Positions 7,415-14,213 of a DNA stretch of 14,213 bases are shown one piece after another. The translations under genes and the position numbers were made by a program. The stretch covers positions 1 through 14,213 of the forward strand of contig JBJOGJ010000087.1 of the NCBI GenBank assembly GCA_046048295.1, written 5' to 3'. The notes under the pieces are model-generated. The model saw only the letters and a program-made list of their open reading frames with translations, did not search any database and was not told where the DNA came from. Within the stretch, counting starts at the first letter, position 1. Each line of letters begins with the position of its first letter. This DNA is from CBDCWA01 sp046048295 (lineage in GTDB: Bacteria; Pseudomonadota; Alphaproteobacteria; Rhizobiales; Hyphomicrobiaceae).

Positions 7415-7419
7415 GGAGG
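7415..7419 (+). promoter_or_regulatory. Ribosome binding site fixing the decarboxylase-like gene start
   Basis: GGAGG lies 6 bases before the ATG at 7426. The frame also opens from a GTG at 7381, but that would add a basic 15-residue leader with no family counterpart, so the downstream ATG is preferred. Confidence 0.7.
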
Positions 7420-7425
7420 ACGCGC

Positions 7426-8412
7426 ATGAACGAGGTGGAGCTGACGTTCGCCATGGGGGACTACGACCACATGGCCGACATCATGAATGGCGAGGTGCGG
7501 GCGACCGGGATCAAGCTCATCCCGCTGCAGATGGAGATCGAGGAGATCTTCTACCGGTTCACGATCCATCGCGAATGGGACGTGTCGGAAATGAGCATGG
7601 GCAAGTACGTGTCGCTGGTGAGCCAGGGCGATCCGATCGTAGCGTTGCCGGTGTGGGTGTCGCGGGTGTTCCGGCATGCGTCGTTCTACGTCCGGAAGGA
7701 CGGGCCGGTGCAATCGGAGAAGGACCTGGCGGGGGCGAGGATCGGGCTGCCGGAATGGGCGCAGACGGCGGCGGTCTATTCGCGCGGGCTGATCTCGGAC
7801 GAATTCGGGGTCCCGCTCAAGGACGTGAAATGGGTGCAGGCAGGCATCAACCAGCCGGGCCGGGTCGAGAAGGTCGAACTGAAGCTGCCGGCCGGGATCA
7901 CGATCGATCGCCGCCCCAACGATACGTTGTCGGACATGCTGGTGTCCGGCGAGATCGACGTGGCGATGTGCGCGCGCGAGCCAAACTGCTTCGCCCAACG
8001 GCATCCGAACATCCGCCGGCTGTTCCCGGACTATCTCGAGCGGGAGACGGACTACTACAAGCGGACGGGCATCTTCCCGATCATGCATGTCGTGGCTCTG
8101 AAAAAGAGCGTGCTCGACAGGTATCCGTGGGTGGCGATGAACCTCTACAAGGCATTCGACGAGGCCAGGGCGCGGAGCATCGCAAGGGCGCGGGATACGA
8201 CGGCGGCGCGGTATCCGATGGCGTGGCACTTCACGCACTACGAGCGGATGGAAGGGATATTCGGCGAGGACGTATGGCCCTACGGCGTGGAGCCGGCCAG
8301 GAAGACGCTGGAGGCGTTCGTCGCGTGGGCCTACGAGCAGGGACTCTGCCACCGCCCGGTGACGGTCGACGAGCTGTTCCCGTCCACGCTGAAGGGCAAG
8401 TTCAAGGTGTGA
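7426..8412 (+). CDS. 4,5-dihydroxyphthalate decarboxylase-like protein (periplasmic-binding-protein fold)
   Basis: A 328-residue protein of the 4,5-dihydroxyphthalate decarboxylase (Pht5-like) family, which adopts an NMT1/THI5-type binding-protein fold. The characterised enzyme converts 4,5-dihydroxyphthalate to protocatechuate in phthalate breakdown. Recognisable blocks are EEIFYRF (39-45), LPVWVSRVFRHASFYVR (74-90), LAGARIGLPEWAQTAAVY (101-118), PNDTLSDMLVSGEIDVA (164-180), and the C-terminal FGEDVWPYGVEPARKTLEAF (279-298). There is no signal peptide, so it is cytoplasmic and an enzyme rather than a transporter binding protein. Many paralogues in this family have unknown substrates, and no other phthalate genes are visible here, so the specific reaction is uncertain. 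It is divergent from the TIR protein gene across a 144-base gap and is followed 91 bases later by the channel gene on the same strand. Confidence 0.88.
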   Translation: MNEVELTFAMGDYDHMADIMNGEVRATGIKLIPLQMEIEEIFYRFTIHREWDVSEMSMGKYVSLVSQGDPIVALPVWVSRVFRHASFYVRKDGPVQSEKDLAGARIGLPEWAQTAAVYSRGLISDEFGVPLKDVKWVQAGINQPGRVEKVELKLPAGITIDRRPNDTLSDMLVSGEIDVAMCAREPNCFAQRHPNIRRLFPDYLERETDYYKRTGIFPIMHVVALKKSVLDRYPWVAMNLYKAFDEARARSIARARDTTAARYPMAWHFTHYERMEGIFGEDVWPYGVEPARKTLEAFVAWAYEQGLCHRPVTVDELFPSTLKGKFKV

Positions 8413-8503
8413 CGGCGGGATAGCCATCCACAGCCGTGGGCGCCCGCAATTGTCCACGACCACGTCCTAATGGTAGCGTCCCCCGGTTTGCACCTGACAG
8501 AGG

Positions 8504-9619
8504 ATGATGCCAGTGCCGCCGAGCCCTATTCGCGTTCTCCTGTCCGCCTGGCTGATCGCGCTCGCGCTGCTGGCGGGAATGGCTGGCGGACATGCGCAGG
8601 AGGCGGAAGCCAGGCCGCAGGCAGCGCTGAAGGTCGTCACGAAGGTGGCGCCGCCGTTCGCGATGCGGACCGAGAAAGGCCAGTGGGGCGGGCTCGCCAT
8701 CGACCTGATGGAGGAGATCGCCGACGAACTCGGGCGCAACATCGAATGGGTGCCGGCCGAGACGACGGCGGACCTTCTGGCGGCGGTGGAAAAGGGGCAG
8801 GCGGAGGCCGGCATCGCGGCGGTGACGATCACGTCGGAACGGGAGAGCCGCATCGACTTCTCGCACAGCTACTACGACACGGGCCTCGGCATCGCGGTGA
8901 CGGCGGCACGCGAAGCGAGCTTCTGGGCCGGCATCGAGGCGCTGGCCTCGCCGGCCTTCCTCGGCACGGTGGCGATGCTGGCGGTGCTCCTGTTCGCAGC
9001 CGGCGCCATCGTGTGGTGGCTCGAGCACCGGCAGAACGCGGAGCAGTTCCACAAGGACCCGCTCAAGGGCATCGGCAGCGGCTTCTGGTGGGCGGCGGTG
9101 ACGATGACGACGGTCGGCTACGGCGACAAGGCGCCGGTGACGCCGGCCGGCCGCTTCATCGCGGTGATCTGGATGTTCGCGGCGCTGATCCTGACGGCGG
9201 TGTTCACGGCGCAGTTGACGAGCGCGCTGACGCTCAATCGCCTGTCGGGCCCCGTGAAGAGCCTCGCCGACCTGCAGCGCACGCGTGTCGGCGTCGTCAA
9301 CGGAGCGGCGTCGAACGCCTATTTCGAGCAGCGCTTCATTCGCACGACGCCGTATATCGACGTGGAGGCGGGACTGGAAGCGCTGGCCGACGGGCAGATC
9401 GATGCGTTCGTGCACGACGAGCCGATCCTGCGCTACACGATCCTGCGCGACCATCGCGGCAAGCTTGACATGCTGGGACAGGTGTTCGAGCCGCAGGATT
9501 ACGGCATCGTGCTGGCGCAGGGCTCGAAGCTGCGCGAGGACGTCAACAAGGCGCTCCTGAAGGTGCGCGCATCGCGGACGTGGTCGGAGATCAGGAGCCG
9601 CTACATGGGCGGGGAGTAG
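8504..9619 (+). CDS. GluR0-type ligand-gated potassium channel (bacterial ionotropic glutamate receptor homologue)
   Basis: A 371-residue inner-membrane protein. It has a signal peptide (about 1-31, ending GGHA|Q), a first half of an amino-acid-binding SBP_bac_3 domain (41-133), then an inserted channel: TM1 about 151-172, pore helix and filter TVGYGD (203-208), TM2 about 215-235. The second half of the binding domain (249-365) follows. This is the inverted-pore arrangement of GluR0. TVGYGD predicts potassium selectivity. In the binding lobes, Arg113 (TITSERES) and Asp305 (VHDEP) match the residues that hold the ligand's carboxylate and amino groups in ionotropic receptors, so an amino acid ligand is likely. 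Start uncertain: ATG at 8504, ATG at 8507 and GTG at 8513 all follow AGAGG closely. A weak promoter, TTGTCC (8450) to TAGCGT (8474), is possible. Its end overlaps the monooxygenase gene. Confidence 0.93.
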   Translation: MMPVPPSPIRVLLSAWLIALALLAGMAGGHAQEAEARPQAALKVVTKVAPPFAMRTEKGQWGGLAIDLMEEIADELGRNIEWVPAETTADLLAAVEKGQAEAGIAAVTITSERESRIDFSHSYYDTGLGIAVTAAREASFWAGIEALASPAFLGTVAMLAVLLFAAGAIVWWLEHRQNAEQFHKDPLKGIGSGFWWAAVTMTTVGYGDKAPVTPAGRFIAVIWMFAALILTAVFTAQLTSALTLNRLSGPVKSLADLQRTRVGVVNGAASNAYFEQRFIRTTPYIDVEAGLEALADGQIDAFVHDEPILRYTILRDHRGKLDMLGQVFEPQDYGIVLAQGSKLREDVNKALLKVRASRTWSEIRSRYMGGE

Positions 9620-11229
9620 AAGCGGAACCCGCGGTAGCCGTCGGCAACGATGTCGTTGCAGATTTTCCGGTAGGTGCCGGTGCCGCCGATGTAGGGCATG
9701 AAGAGGCGCGGCTTGCCCGGAACGTTGGCACCCATGTACCACGAGTTGGCCTCGGGGAAGAGCGTTCTCGCGGCTTCGGCCTGGACGGTTGCCACCCAGG
9801 CGTCCTCGGCCTCGCGCTCGGGCTCGATGAGGGCGAGGTTGTTGGAACGCAGGTGTGCGAGCGTGTCGGCGACGAGGTCGACGTGCTGCTCGATCGAGGT
9901 CATCATGTTGCCCTTGACGGACGGGCTGCCGGGGCCGGTGATGGTGAAGAGATTGGGGAAGCCCGCCACCATGAGGCCGAGGTATGAGCGCGGGCCATGC
10001 TGCCACTTCTCTTGCAGCGTGAGGCCGGCGCGGCCGCGGATGTCGATGCGCAACAGCGTGCCCGTCATCGCGTCGAAACCGGTCGCGAAGACGATGGCGT
10101 CGAACGCATAGGCGCGGCCGCCCGCAACGAGACCGTCAGCCGTCAGCCTGTCGATGCCAGAGCCCGAGATGTCGACGAGGTCGACGTTGTCGCGGTTGTA
10201 GGTTTCATAGTAGCCGGTATCGAGGCAGAGGCGCTTGGTGCCGATTGGATAGCTGGTGGGTTCGAGCAGCCGTGCCGTGTCGGCATCGCGGACGATGTCG
10301 CGGATGCGCTGGCGGGCGAACTCGGCAGCGGTGTCGTTCGCGGCGCGGTCGGTCAAAAGGTCGTTGAACGTCTTCAGGATGCTCATGCCGCCGGCCTCCC
10401 AGGCGGCGTCGAACATTGCCTGCCGGCTTGCGTCCTCGACGGAGAACGCGGCGGCGTCGAGCGAGGGCCCGCTTCTCAGGCTGCCGCTCTGGGTGGTGCG
10501 CATCTCGGCACGGCGGGCGGCGTAGTTCTCCTTCCAGGCGCGCTCGTATTCAGGCGTCATTGGACAATTGCGCGCCGGAACGGTGTAGTGCGGCGTGCGC
10601 TGGAAGACGGTGACGTGGGCGGCCTGGCGGGCGAGTTCTGGGATTGCCTGGATGCCGGACGAGCCGGTGCCGATGACGGCGATGCGCTGGCTGGTAAAGT
10701 CAACGGGCTCGTGCGGCCAGAGGCCGGTGCGATAGATGGGCCCCGTGAAGTCCGCCTCGCCGGGCAGGTCCGGAACCTGGGGTGTCGAGAGGCAGCCGGT
10801 CGCCATGACGAGGAAGCGCGTGCTGACGTTCTCTCCGGCATCGGTGGTGACGGTCCAGCGGCTGGTTGCTTCATCGAAGTGTGCCGCCGTCACGCTCACC
10901 CCGAAGTCGATCAGCGGACGGAGGGCGAAACGGTCGGCGACGTGGTTGAGGTAGGCGAGGATGTCGGGCTGAGCTGCATATTTTTCCGGCCAGTGCCATT
11001 GCTGTTGCAAGGCATCGTCGAAGGAATAGGAGTACTGCATGCTTTCGACGTCGCAGCGCGCACCCGGATAGCGGTTCCAGTACCACGTGCCGCCAACGTC
11101 GCCGCCGCGCTCGAAGGCCCGCGTGGTGAAACCCGCCTGGCGCAGGCGGTGCAGCATGTAGAGGCCGGAGAAGCCGGCACCGACGACGACGGCGTCGACA
11201 CAGTCCGGCGATGGCGTTTCCTTCGGCAT
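9601..11229 (-). CDS. Baeyer-Villiger-type flavin monooxygenase (phenylacetone monooxygenase-like)
   Basis: A 542-residue FAD/NADPH-dependent class B monooxygenase, which inserts oxygen next to a ketone to give an ester or lactone. The FAD site GAGFSG is at 17-22, GGTWYWNRYPGARCD at 46-60 is the second family signature, the NADPH site GTGSSG is at 187-192, and ATGFD is at 382-386. Lys332-Arg333 in GTKRLCLDTGYYE matches the catalytic Arg337 region of phenylacetone monooxygenase. Similarity to that enzyme, from memory, extends through NRDNV, GPRSYLGL, TGPGSPS and SWYMGANVPGKPR. The central fingerprint reads FTGPIYRTGLWP (161-172), with Arg167 where the family has His. The start ATG at 11229 has GGAG about 8 bases upstream. 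The 3' end overlaps the channel gene by 19 bases tail to tail; the 5' end is divergent from the SGNH hydrolase gene. Confidence 0.93.
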   Translation of the reverse strand: MPKETPSPDCVDAVVVGAGFSGLYMLHRLRQAGFTTRAFERGGDVGGTWYWNRYPGARCDVESMQYSYSFDDALQQQWHWPEKYAAQPDILAYLNHVADRFALRPLIDFGVSVTAAHFDEATSRWTVTTDAGENVSTRFLVMATGCLSTPQVPDLPGEADFTGPIYRTGLWPHEPVDFTSQRIAVIGTGSSGIQAIPELARQAAHVTVFQRTPHYTVPARNCPMTPEYERAWKENYAARRAEMRTTQSGSLRSGPSLDAAAFSVEDASRQAMFDAAWEAGGMSILKTFNDLLTDRAANDTAAEFARQRIRDIVRDADTARLLEPTSYPIGTKRLCLDTGYYETYNRDNVDLVDISGSGIDRLTADGLVAGGRAYAFDAIVFATGFDAMTGTLLRIDIRGRAGLTLQEKWQHGPRSYLGLMVAGFPNLFTITGPGSPSVKGNMMTSIEQHVDLVADTLAHLRSNNLALIEPEREAEDAWVATVQAEAARTLFPEANSWYMGANVPGKPRLFMPYIGGTGTYRKICNDIVADGYRGFRFYSPPM

Positions 11230-11321
11230 GGGGCGGCTCCGCTGTGATCCGGGGACATTCTAGCCAAGCGCGAACGATGTGGAAGAGGCGCATGCCCAGT
11301 CTAGGGGGCACGGCACGCTGA

Positions 11322-11349
11322 TTGACTTCCGGCGGACCGGCGATAACAT
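11322..11349 (+). promoter_or_regulatory. Sigma-70-type promoter of the SGNH hydrolase gene
   Basis: TTGACT (11322-11327) and TAACAT (11344-11349) are separated by 16 bases. Transcription would start near 11356, some 20 bases before the ATG at 11379. This excludes the in-frame TTG at 11322 as a start, since it lies inside the -35 box. Confidence 0.5.
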
Positions 11350-11378
11350 CGGCGACCACACCGCAGCGGATCCGACAC

Positions 11379-12200
11379 ATGATACCCTATTCTCGTGCAG
11401 CGACTTTTGTGCGACTGCGCCTTGCGCTGTGCGCGTTACTGCTCGCCACCTTCGCAGCCAGGGCCGAGGCGCAAACTCCGACCGGAGGCGCCATGCCGAC
11501 GCCGCCCAAGCGCATCCTTTTCGTCGGCAACAGCTACCTCTACTACGGCGACAGCGTGCACAATCATGTGCGCCGGATGGCCGCCGCCGCCGGCATCCAT
11601 GCCGAACGCGAGATGCCCTTCAAGTCGGTCACCATTAGTGGCGGCGCGCTCCACGACCATGACATCCGACACTACCTGAAACCCGGCCAGTTGCGGGTGA
11701 AGGGTCCGTTCGAGGTAGTGATCCTGCAGGGCGGCAGCGCGGCTCCGCTGTCGAAAACGCGGCGCGACCGGTTCATCGCCACGGTGCGTGAATTCGATGC
11801 AGCCATAAAAGCTGGAGGCGCACGGACGGCACTCTACATGACGCACGCCTACGTCGCGCCGCACAAGCGCGCGGAAGCCGGCCAGATCGAGACGATCTCC
11901 GCGCTCTACGATGCCGCCGCGAAGGAGACGGGCGCCATCCTGATCCCGGTCGGCCTGGCATTCGCGGAAGCCTACCGCCGCCGGCCGGACTTTCCGCTGC
12001 ACAAGGCATTCGACGGCAGCCACCCGAACCTGCACGGCACATATCTAGCCGCCGCAGTCGTATTCGCGAGCCTCTACGCGCCGTCACCAGTCGGCAATCC
12101 TTACGACTACTTCGGTGCGATCGACCGCGACACGACGCGCTTCCTGCAGCAGGTGGCCCACGACGTCGTGCGCTGCCCGAACAGGACGGGCAACTGTTGA
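11379..12200 (+). CDS. Exported SGNH/GDSL-type hydrolase domain protein
   Basis: A 273-residue protein with a signal peptide: basic residues Arg6 to Arg14, a hydrophobic core at about 15-27, and a likely cut after ARAEA near 31. It therefore acts in the periplasm or outside. The fold marks are ILFVGNSYLYYGDS (46-59) as block I, with Ser52 as nucleophile, GG at 89-90 (TISGGA), QGGS (117-120), and DGSHPNLHGTYLAA (212-225), with Asp212 and His215 as the triad. The substrate is an unknown ester or acetyl group. I chose ATG 11379 over the TTG at 11322 because of the signal peptide and the promoter position; the ribosome site is weak (GCGGA). It is divergent from the monooxygenase gene, whose ester product could in principle be a substrate, although the compartments differ. 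A terminator follows directly. Confidence 0.82.
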   Translation: MIPYSRAATFVRLRLALCALLLATFAARAEAQTPTGGAMPTPPKRILFVGNSYLYYGDSVHNHVRRMAAAAGIHAEREMPFKSVTISGGALHDHDIRHYLKPGQLRVKGPFEVVILQGGSAAPLSKTRRDRFIATVREFDAAIKAGGARTALYMTHAYVAPHKRAEAGQIETISALYDAAAKETGAILIPVGLAFAEAYRRRPDFPLHKAFDGSHPNLHGTYLAAAVVFASLYAPSPVGNPYDYFGAIDRDTTRFLQQVAHDVVRCPNRTGNC

Positions 12201-12206
12201 AGGGCG

Positions 12207-12240
12207 ACGGTTGCTGGTTGCAGCAACCGTCCCGCGTTTT
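12207..12240 (+). terminator. Rho-independent terminator of the SGNH hydrolase gene
   Basis: GACGGTTGCT (12207-12216) and AGCAACCGTC (12223-12232) form a perfect 10-base stem with a 6-base loop. CCGCGTTT and further T-rich sequence follow. It starts 7 bases after the hydrolase stop. The T-run is short, so the strength is uncertain. A second small hairpin (GTCTCC 12263-12268 with GGAGAC 12275-12280) lies just past the stop of the convergent alpha/beta hydrolase gene. Confidence 0.6.
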
Positions 12241-12287
12241 CCATTTCCCACGATCTCAGGGCGTCTCCGGTTCAGGAGACCGACGCT

Positions 12288-13115
12288 TCAGCGCGCCGAT
12301 GTGGCCGGTGCATGAGCCTTCAGGAACTTGAGCACGCGCGCGATGGTTCGCGCCTTCAGCTCCGGCGGCTCCTTCCACGGATAGACGGTAATCTCGGCAT
12401 TCGGCGCCAGCGACGCGATATCAATGCCGGTCTGGTAATTGTGCGCCTGCGTATTGTCCGGCAGGACCAGGATCGGTGTCTGGCAGGAGCGGGCGAATTC
12501 GCGCGGAACGCTGTAGACGAAGTCCGGCTGCACCCTGAAGAGGTTGTGCAGGTATCGTTCGATGGTGTCCATGGACACATCAGGGTGGCGCTCGCGGAAC
12601 TCCTTGCCCCAGCCATCACGGCACAGATTGAACATCACGTCCGGGTTCTCGGGGCGATGCCCGACCGGCTGGCTGACGACCGCCGCGACCACGCGATCCG
12701 GAGCGCGCTGCAACAGCTTGAGCGCAAACGGGCCACCTATGCAGTTGGCGAACAAGGCGAACCGGTCGATGCCGAGGTGGTCCATGACCCCGAGCTGGTC
12801 ATCGGCGAAGGCGTCCCACGGGTTCTCGACCGGGACCGGACCGGTGGACAAGCCGTTGGTGGCATTGCGCTGGTCCATCGTGATGACCCGGAAATCGCCC
12901 TTCGCCTCCTCCATCATGTTGATGACGGCGGTCGGCCAGTTCGCCATACGCGAATTCAGGCCGCCGCCCGGAAGAGCAAGAAGTGGAAAGCCGGACCCGA
13001 CCTCCTGATACTGGATGCGGACGCCGCCCTTCTCGAAAGAGCCCGTCTTGTTACCCGTCGCGGGCGTGGCGCTGCTCGTGGCCTCGTGTGGAACATTTGG
13101 CTTAACCGGATCCAT
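12288..13115 (-). CDS. Alpha/beta hydrolase family protein with Cys nucleophile position
   Basis: A 275-residue alpha/beta-hydrolase-fold protein, no signal peptide, probably cytoplasmic. PLLALPGGGLNS (44-55) is the oxyanion-loop region and MDQRN (80-84) follows strand 4. The nucleophile elbow reads FANCIGGPFAL (122-132), placing Cys125 where Ser normally stands. The acid is probably Asp220 (VLPDNTQAH). The usual C-terminal Gly-His is replaced by PWKEPPE (246-252), so the base may be His225 or absent. Cys-nucleophile members with a similar GCIG elbow and PWK end exist as an uncharacterised group, as I recall; dienelactone hydrolase is the known Cys-using relative. The ATG at 13115 has GGGGGAG 5 bases upstream, and a TATACT -10-like box lies at 13168-13163. 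It is convergent with the SGNH hydrolase gene. Substrate unknown. Confidence 0.88.
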   Translation of the reverse strand: MDPVKPNVPHEATSSATPATGNKTGSFEKGGVRIQYQEVGSGFPLLALPGGGLNSRMANWPTAVINMMEEAKGDFRVITMDQRNATNGLSTGPVPVENPWDAFADDQLGVMDHLGIDRFALFANCIGGPFALKLLQRAPDRVVAAVVSQPVGHRPENPDVMFNLCRDGWGKEFRERHPDVSMDTIERYLHNLFRVQPDFVYSVPREFARSCQTPILVLPDNTQAHNYQTGIDIASLAPNAEITVYPWKEPPELKARTIARVLKFLKAHAPATSAR

Positions 13116-13234
13116 AACAACTCCCCCGAATTCTGGTTTCCAGGCACAGGATGACCAGAAGCAGTATAGGATCGGATGGCCAGCTCACATAGTGGGGGCG
13201 AATCCTGCTGCCCTCGGATCACCTGACTACGCGA

Positions 13235-14017
13235 TCATGCCGGGCGTTGACGCAAGCCGGCAGGCCGTGGACGACGTGTCGCGGAACCCAGACGCGCTGC
13301 GGGGGCGCCAGTCGTTGTTGGCGCCGGCGGTTTGCGGTTGTCCGCCGGACCGAAGACCAGCCACTTGATGAGACGGAAGAACCGCGTAATGGCAAAGTAT
13401 GCAATGAACAGCATAACGATGAGCACAACCGTACCGATCCACCTTATGGTCGACGGCGAATAGTTGTCGGAGGCGCGCGGCTTGCGCGGCGCCAATGTCT
13501 CCGTAGTGGCTTCCTGCTCCGGCGCCAATGACTTGGCGGTCAGCGTGGCGATTTTCGTGAATTCTTTCACGTCGGTGGGCTTGTCGGTGCGATAGAGGAT
13601 CTCAACCTGACGACCTACGGCATCCGGCGTGCTGGTTCTCAGCATGACGTTCGCCTGGACCTGCCGGCCATCCGCTGTCATGAACTCGATCGCAGCTACC
13701 GTATGCGTTTGCACTTGGCCCAGCGGATTGTTGTTCTGCTCCGCAACCGCATGGGCTGTCGGACAATCGATGTAGCCGGTATGATCGTAGTAGCTGACCC
13801 GCCGCCCGACGTTGCGCACCACATACCGGCACTTCGTGTCGAAATGGGTGATCGTCGCCATGGCTTGCTGTCGGCCGGACGTTTCCCAACGCGAGATCAT
13901 GGAGAACCCGAAGAAGAGAAGCACCGCCAACAAACAAGCGCCGCCAATCAATGCCAGCGCCGTCTTGCGCTGCTGCTCCGGGCTGGCTACCTCGTAGCCA
14001 AGGATCCTGTCCGCCAT
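13235..14017 (-). CDS. DUF3592-like membrane protein with two transmembrane helices
   Basis: A 260-residue protein of unknown function. Helix one spans about 20-41 and helix two about 193-213. The loop between them (about 45-185) resembles DUF3592 domains: it starts ATITHFDTKCRY and ends VGRQVEILYRTDKPTDVK, the usual 'valid Tyr-x-Pro' ending of that family. It contains two cysteines, Cys63 and Cys85, that could form a disulfide if the loop is periplasmic. The C-terminal tail after 222 is rich in Pro, Ala and Arg and probably disordered, on the same side as the N-terminus. The ATG at 14017 has GGAGG 7 bases upstream, a strong start. It lies 119 bases before the alpha/beta hydrolase gene on the same strand; co-transcription is possible but not supported by spacing. 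No functional assignment is made. Confidence 0.8.
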   Translation of the reverse strand: MADRILGYEVASPEQQRKTALALIGGACLLAVLLFFGFSMISRWETSGRQQAMATITHFDTKCRYVVRNVGRRVSYYDHTGYIDCPTAHAVAEQNNNPLGQVQTHTVAAIEFMTADGRQVQANVMLRTSTPDAVGRQVEILYRTDKPTDVKEFTKIATLTAKSLAPEQEATTETLAPRKPRASDNYSPSTIRWIGTVVLIVMLFIAYFAITRFFRLIKWLVFGPADNRKPPAPTTTGAPAARLGSATRRPRPAGLRQRPA

Positions 14018-14213
14018 TGGTACGCCTCCAAATACGATCGCGACATTCGTCGTCCTGGAGCCAGCCTACAACAAAGTCAGACTACAAATCGTTTCAAAAT
14101 CATTGATGCTGCACTACCTGTTGTCTCTGCATTGAACAATCCGGAGGAACTGCCTGACGGCGAGGCCGGATACTGTTCCTGAGGGATCGTCGATCCCATC
14201 CGATGCAGGCGGG
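14018..14213. other. Upstream region of the DUF3592-like gene; no gene seen
   Basis: This stretch is noticeably richer in A and T than the rest around 14060-14110 and must contain the minus-strand promoter, but I find no clear -35/-10 pair. GGGATCGTCGATCCC (14183-14197) is a perfect 15-base palindrome about a central T, a possible operator or an incidental hairpin. Confidence 0.35.

Noticed and set aside
8402..10006. A 534-residue minus-strand open frame over the channel gene
   Set aside because: Arg/His-rich composition and no recognisable domain. It lies antisense to the GluR0-like gene, a G+C codon-bias shadow.

Overview
The window is GC-rich (judged by eye, not computed) and almost fully packed with genes. 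It looks like the chromosome of an alphaproteobacterium, probably of the Rhizobiales/Hyphomicrobiales type. The reasons are the codon bias, the style of the proteins, and a TGTCATCCCGG...CCGGGATGACA intergenic palindrome of the kind I know from that group. The taxon is an inference; there is no rRNA or other marker gene here.

Layout, left to right. (1) Positions 1-2914, minus strand: a three-gene operon transcribed amidohydrolase/decarboxylase -> ornithine cyclodeaminase/mu-crystallin-family protein -> old-yellow-enzyme oxidoreductase, the last cut by the window edge. (2) 3057-4235, plus: a patatin-like phospholipase predicted to be a lipoprotein, divergent from the operon. (3) 4236-4785: a 550-base non-coding stretch with nested inverted repeats (about 4308-4408) and a palindromic repeat element (4655-4771). 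(4) 4786-7281, minus: an 831-residue TIR-NB-ARC-TPR (STAND) protein. (5) 7426-8412, plus: a 4,5-dihydroxyphthalate decarboxylase-like protein. (6) 8504-9619, plus: a GluR0-type ligand-gated potassium channel. (7) 9601-11229, minus: a Baeyer-Villiger monooxygenase of the phenylacetone-monooxygenase type, overlapping the channel gene tail to tail by 19 bases. (8) 11379-12200, plus: an exported SGNH-type hydrolase with a good promoter and terminator. (9) 12288-13115, minus: an alpha/beta hydrolase with Cys in the nucleophile position. (10) 13235-14017, minus: a two-helix membrane protein resembling DUF3592. Positions 14018-14213 hold only its upstream region.

Together the enzymes (aromatic-acid decarboxylase-like proteins, ene-reductase, Baeyer-Villiger monooxygenase, two ester-hydrolase-fold proteins) suggest accessory catabolism of aromatic or cyclic ketone compounds. 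Except for the first operon, the genes alternate in strand and look like independent units rather than one pathway. The most notable single loci are the TIR-NB-ARC-TPR protein, which has the architecture of a nucleotide-binding immune-type sensor with an NADase-like effector domain and a very regular, partly recently duplicated TPR array, and the amino-acid-gated potassium channel. I see no mobile element, tRNA, rRNA or CRISPR array.
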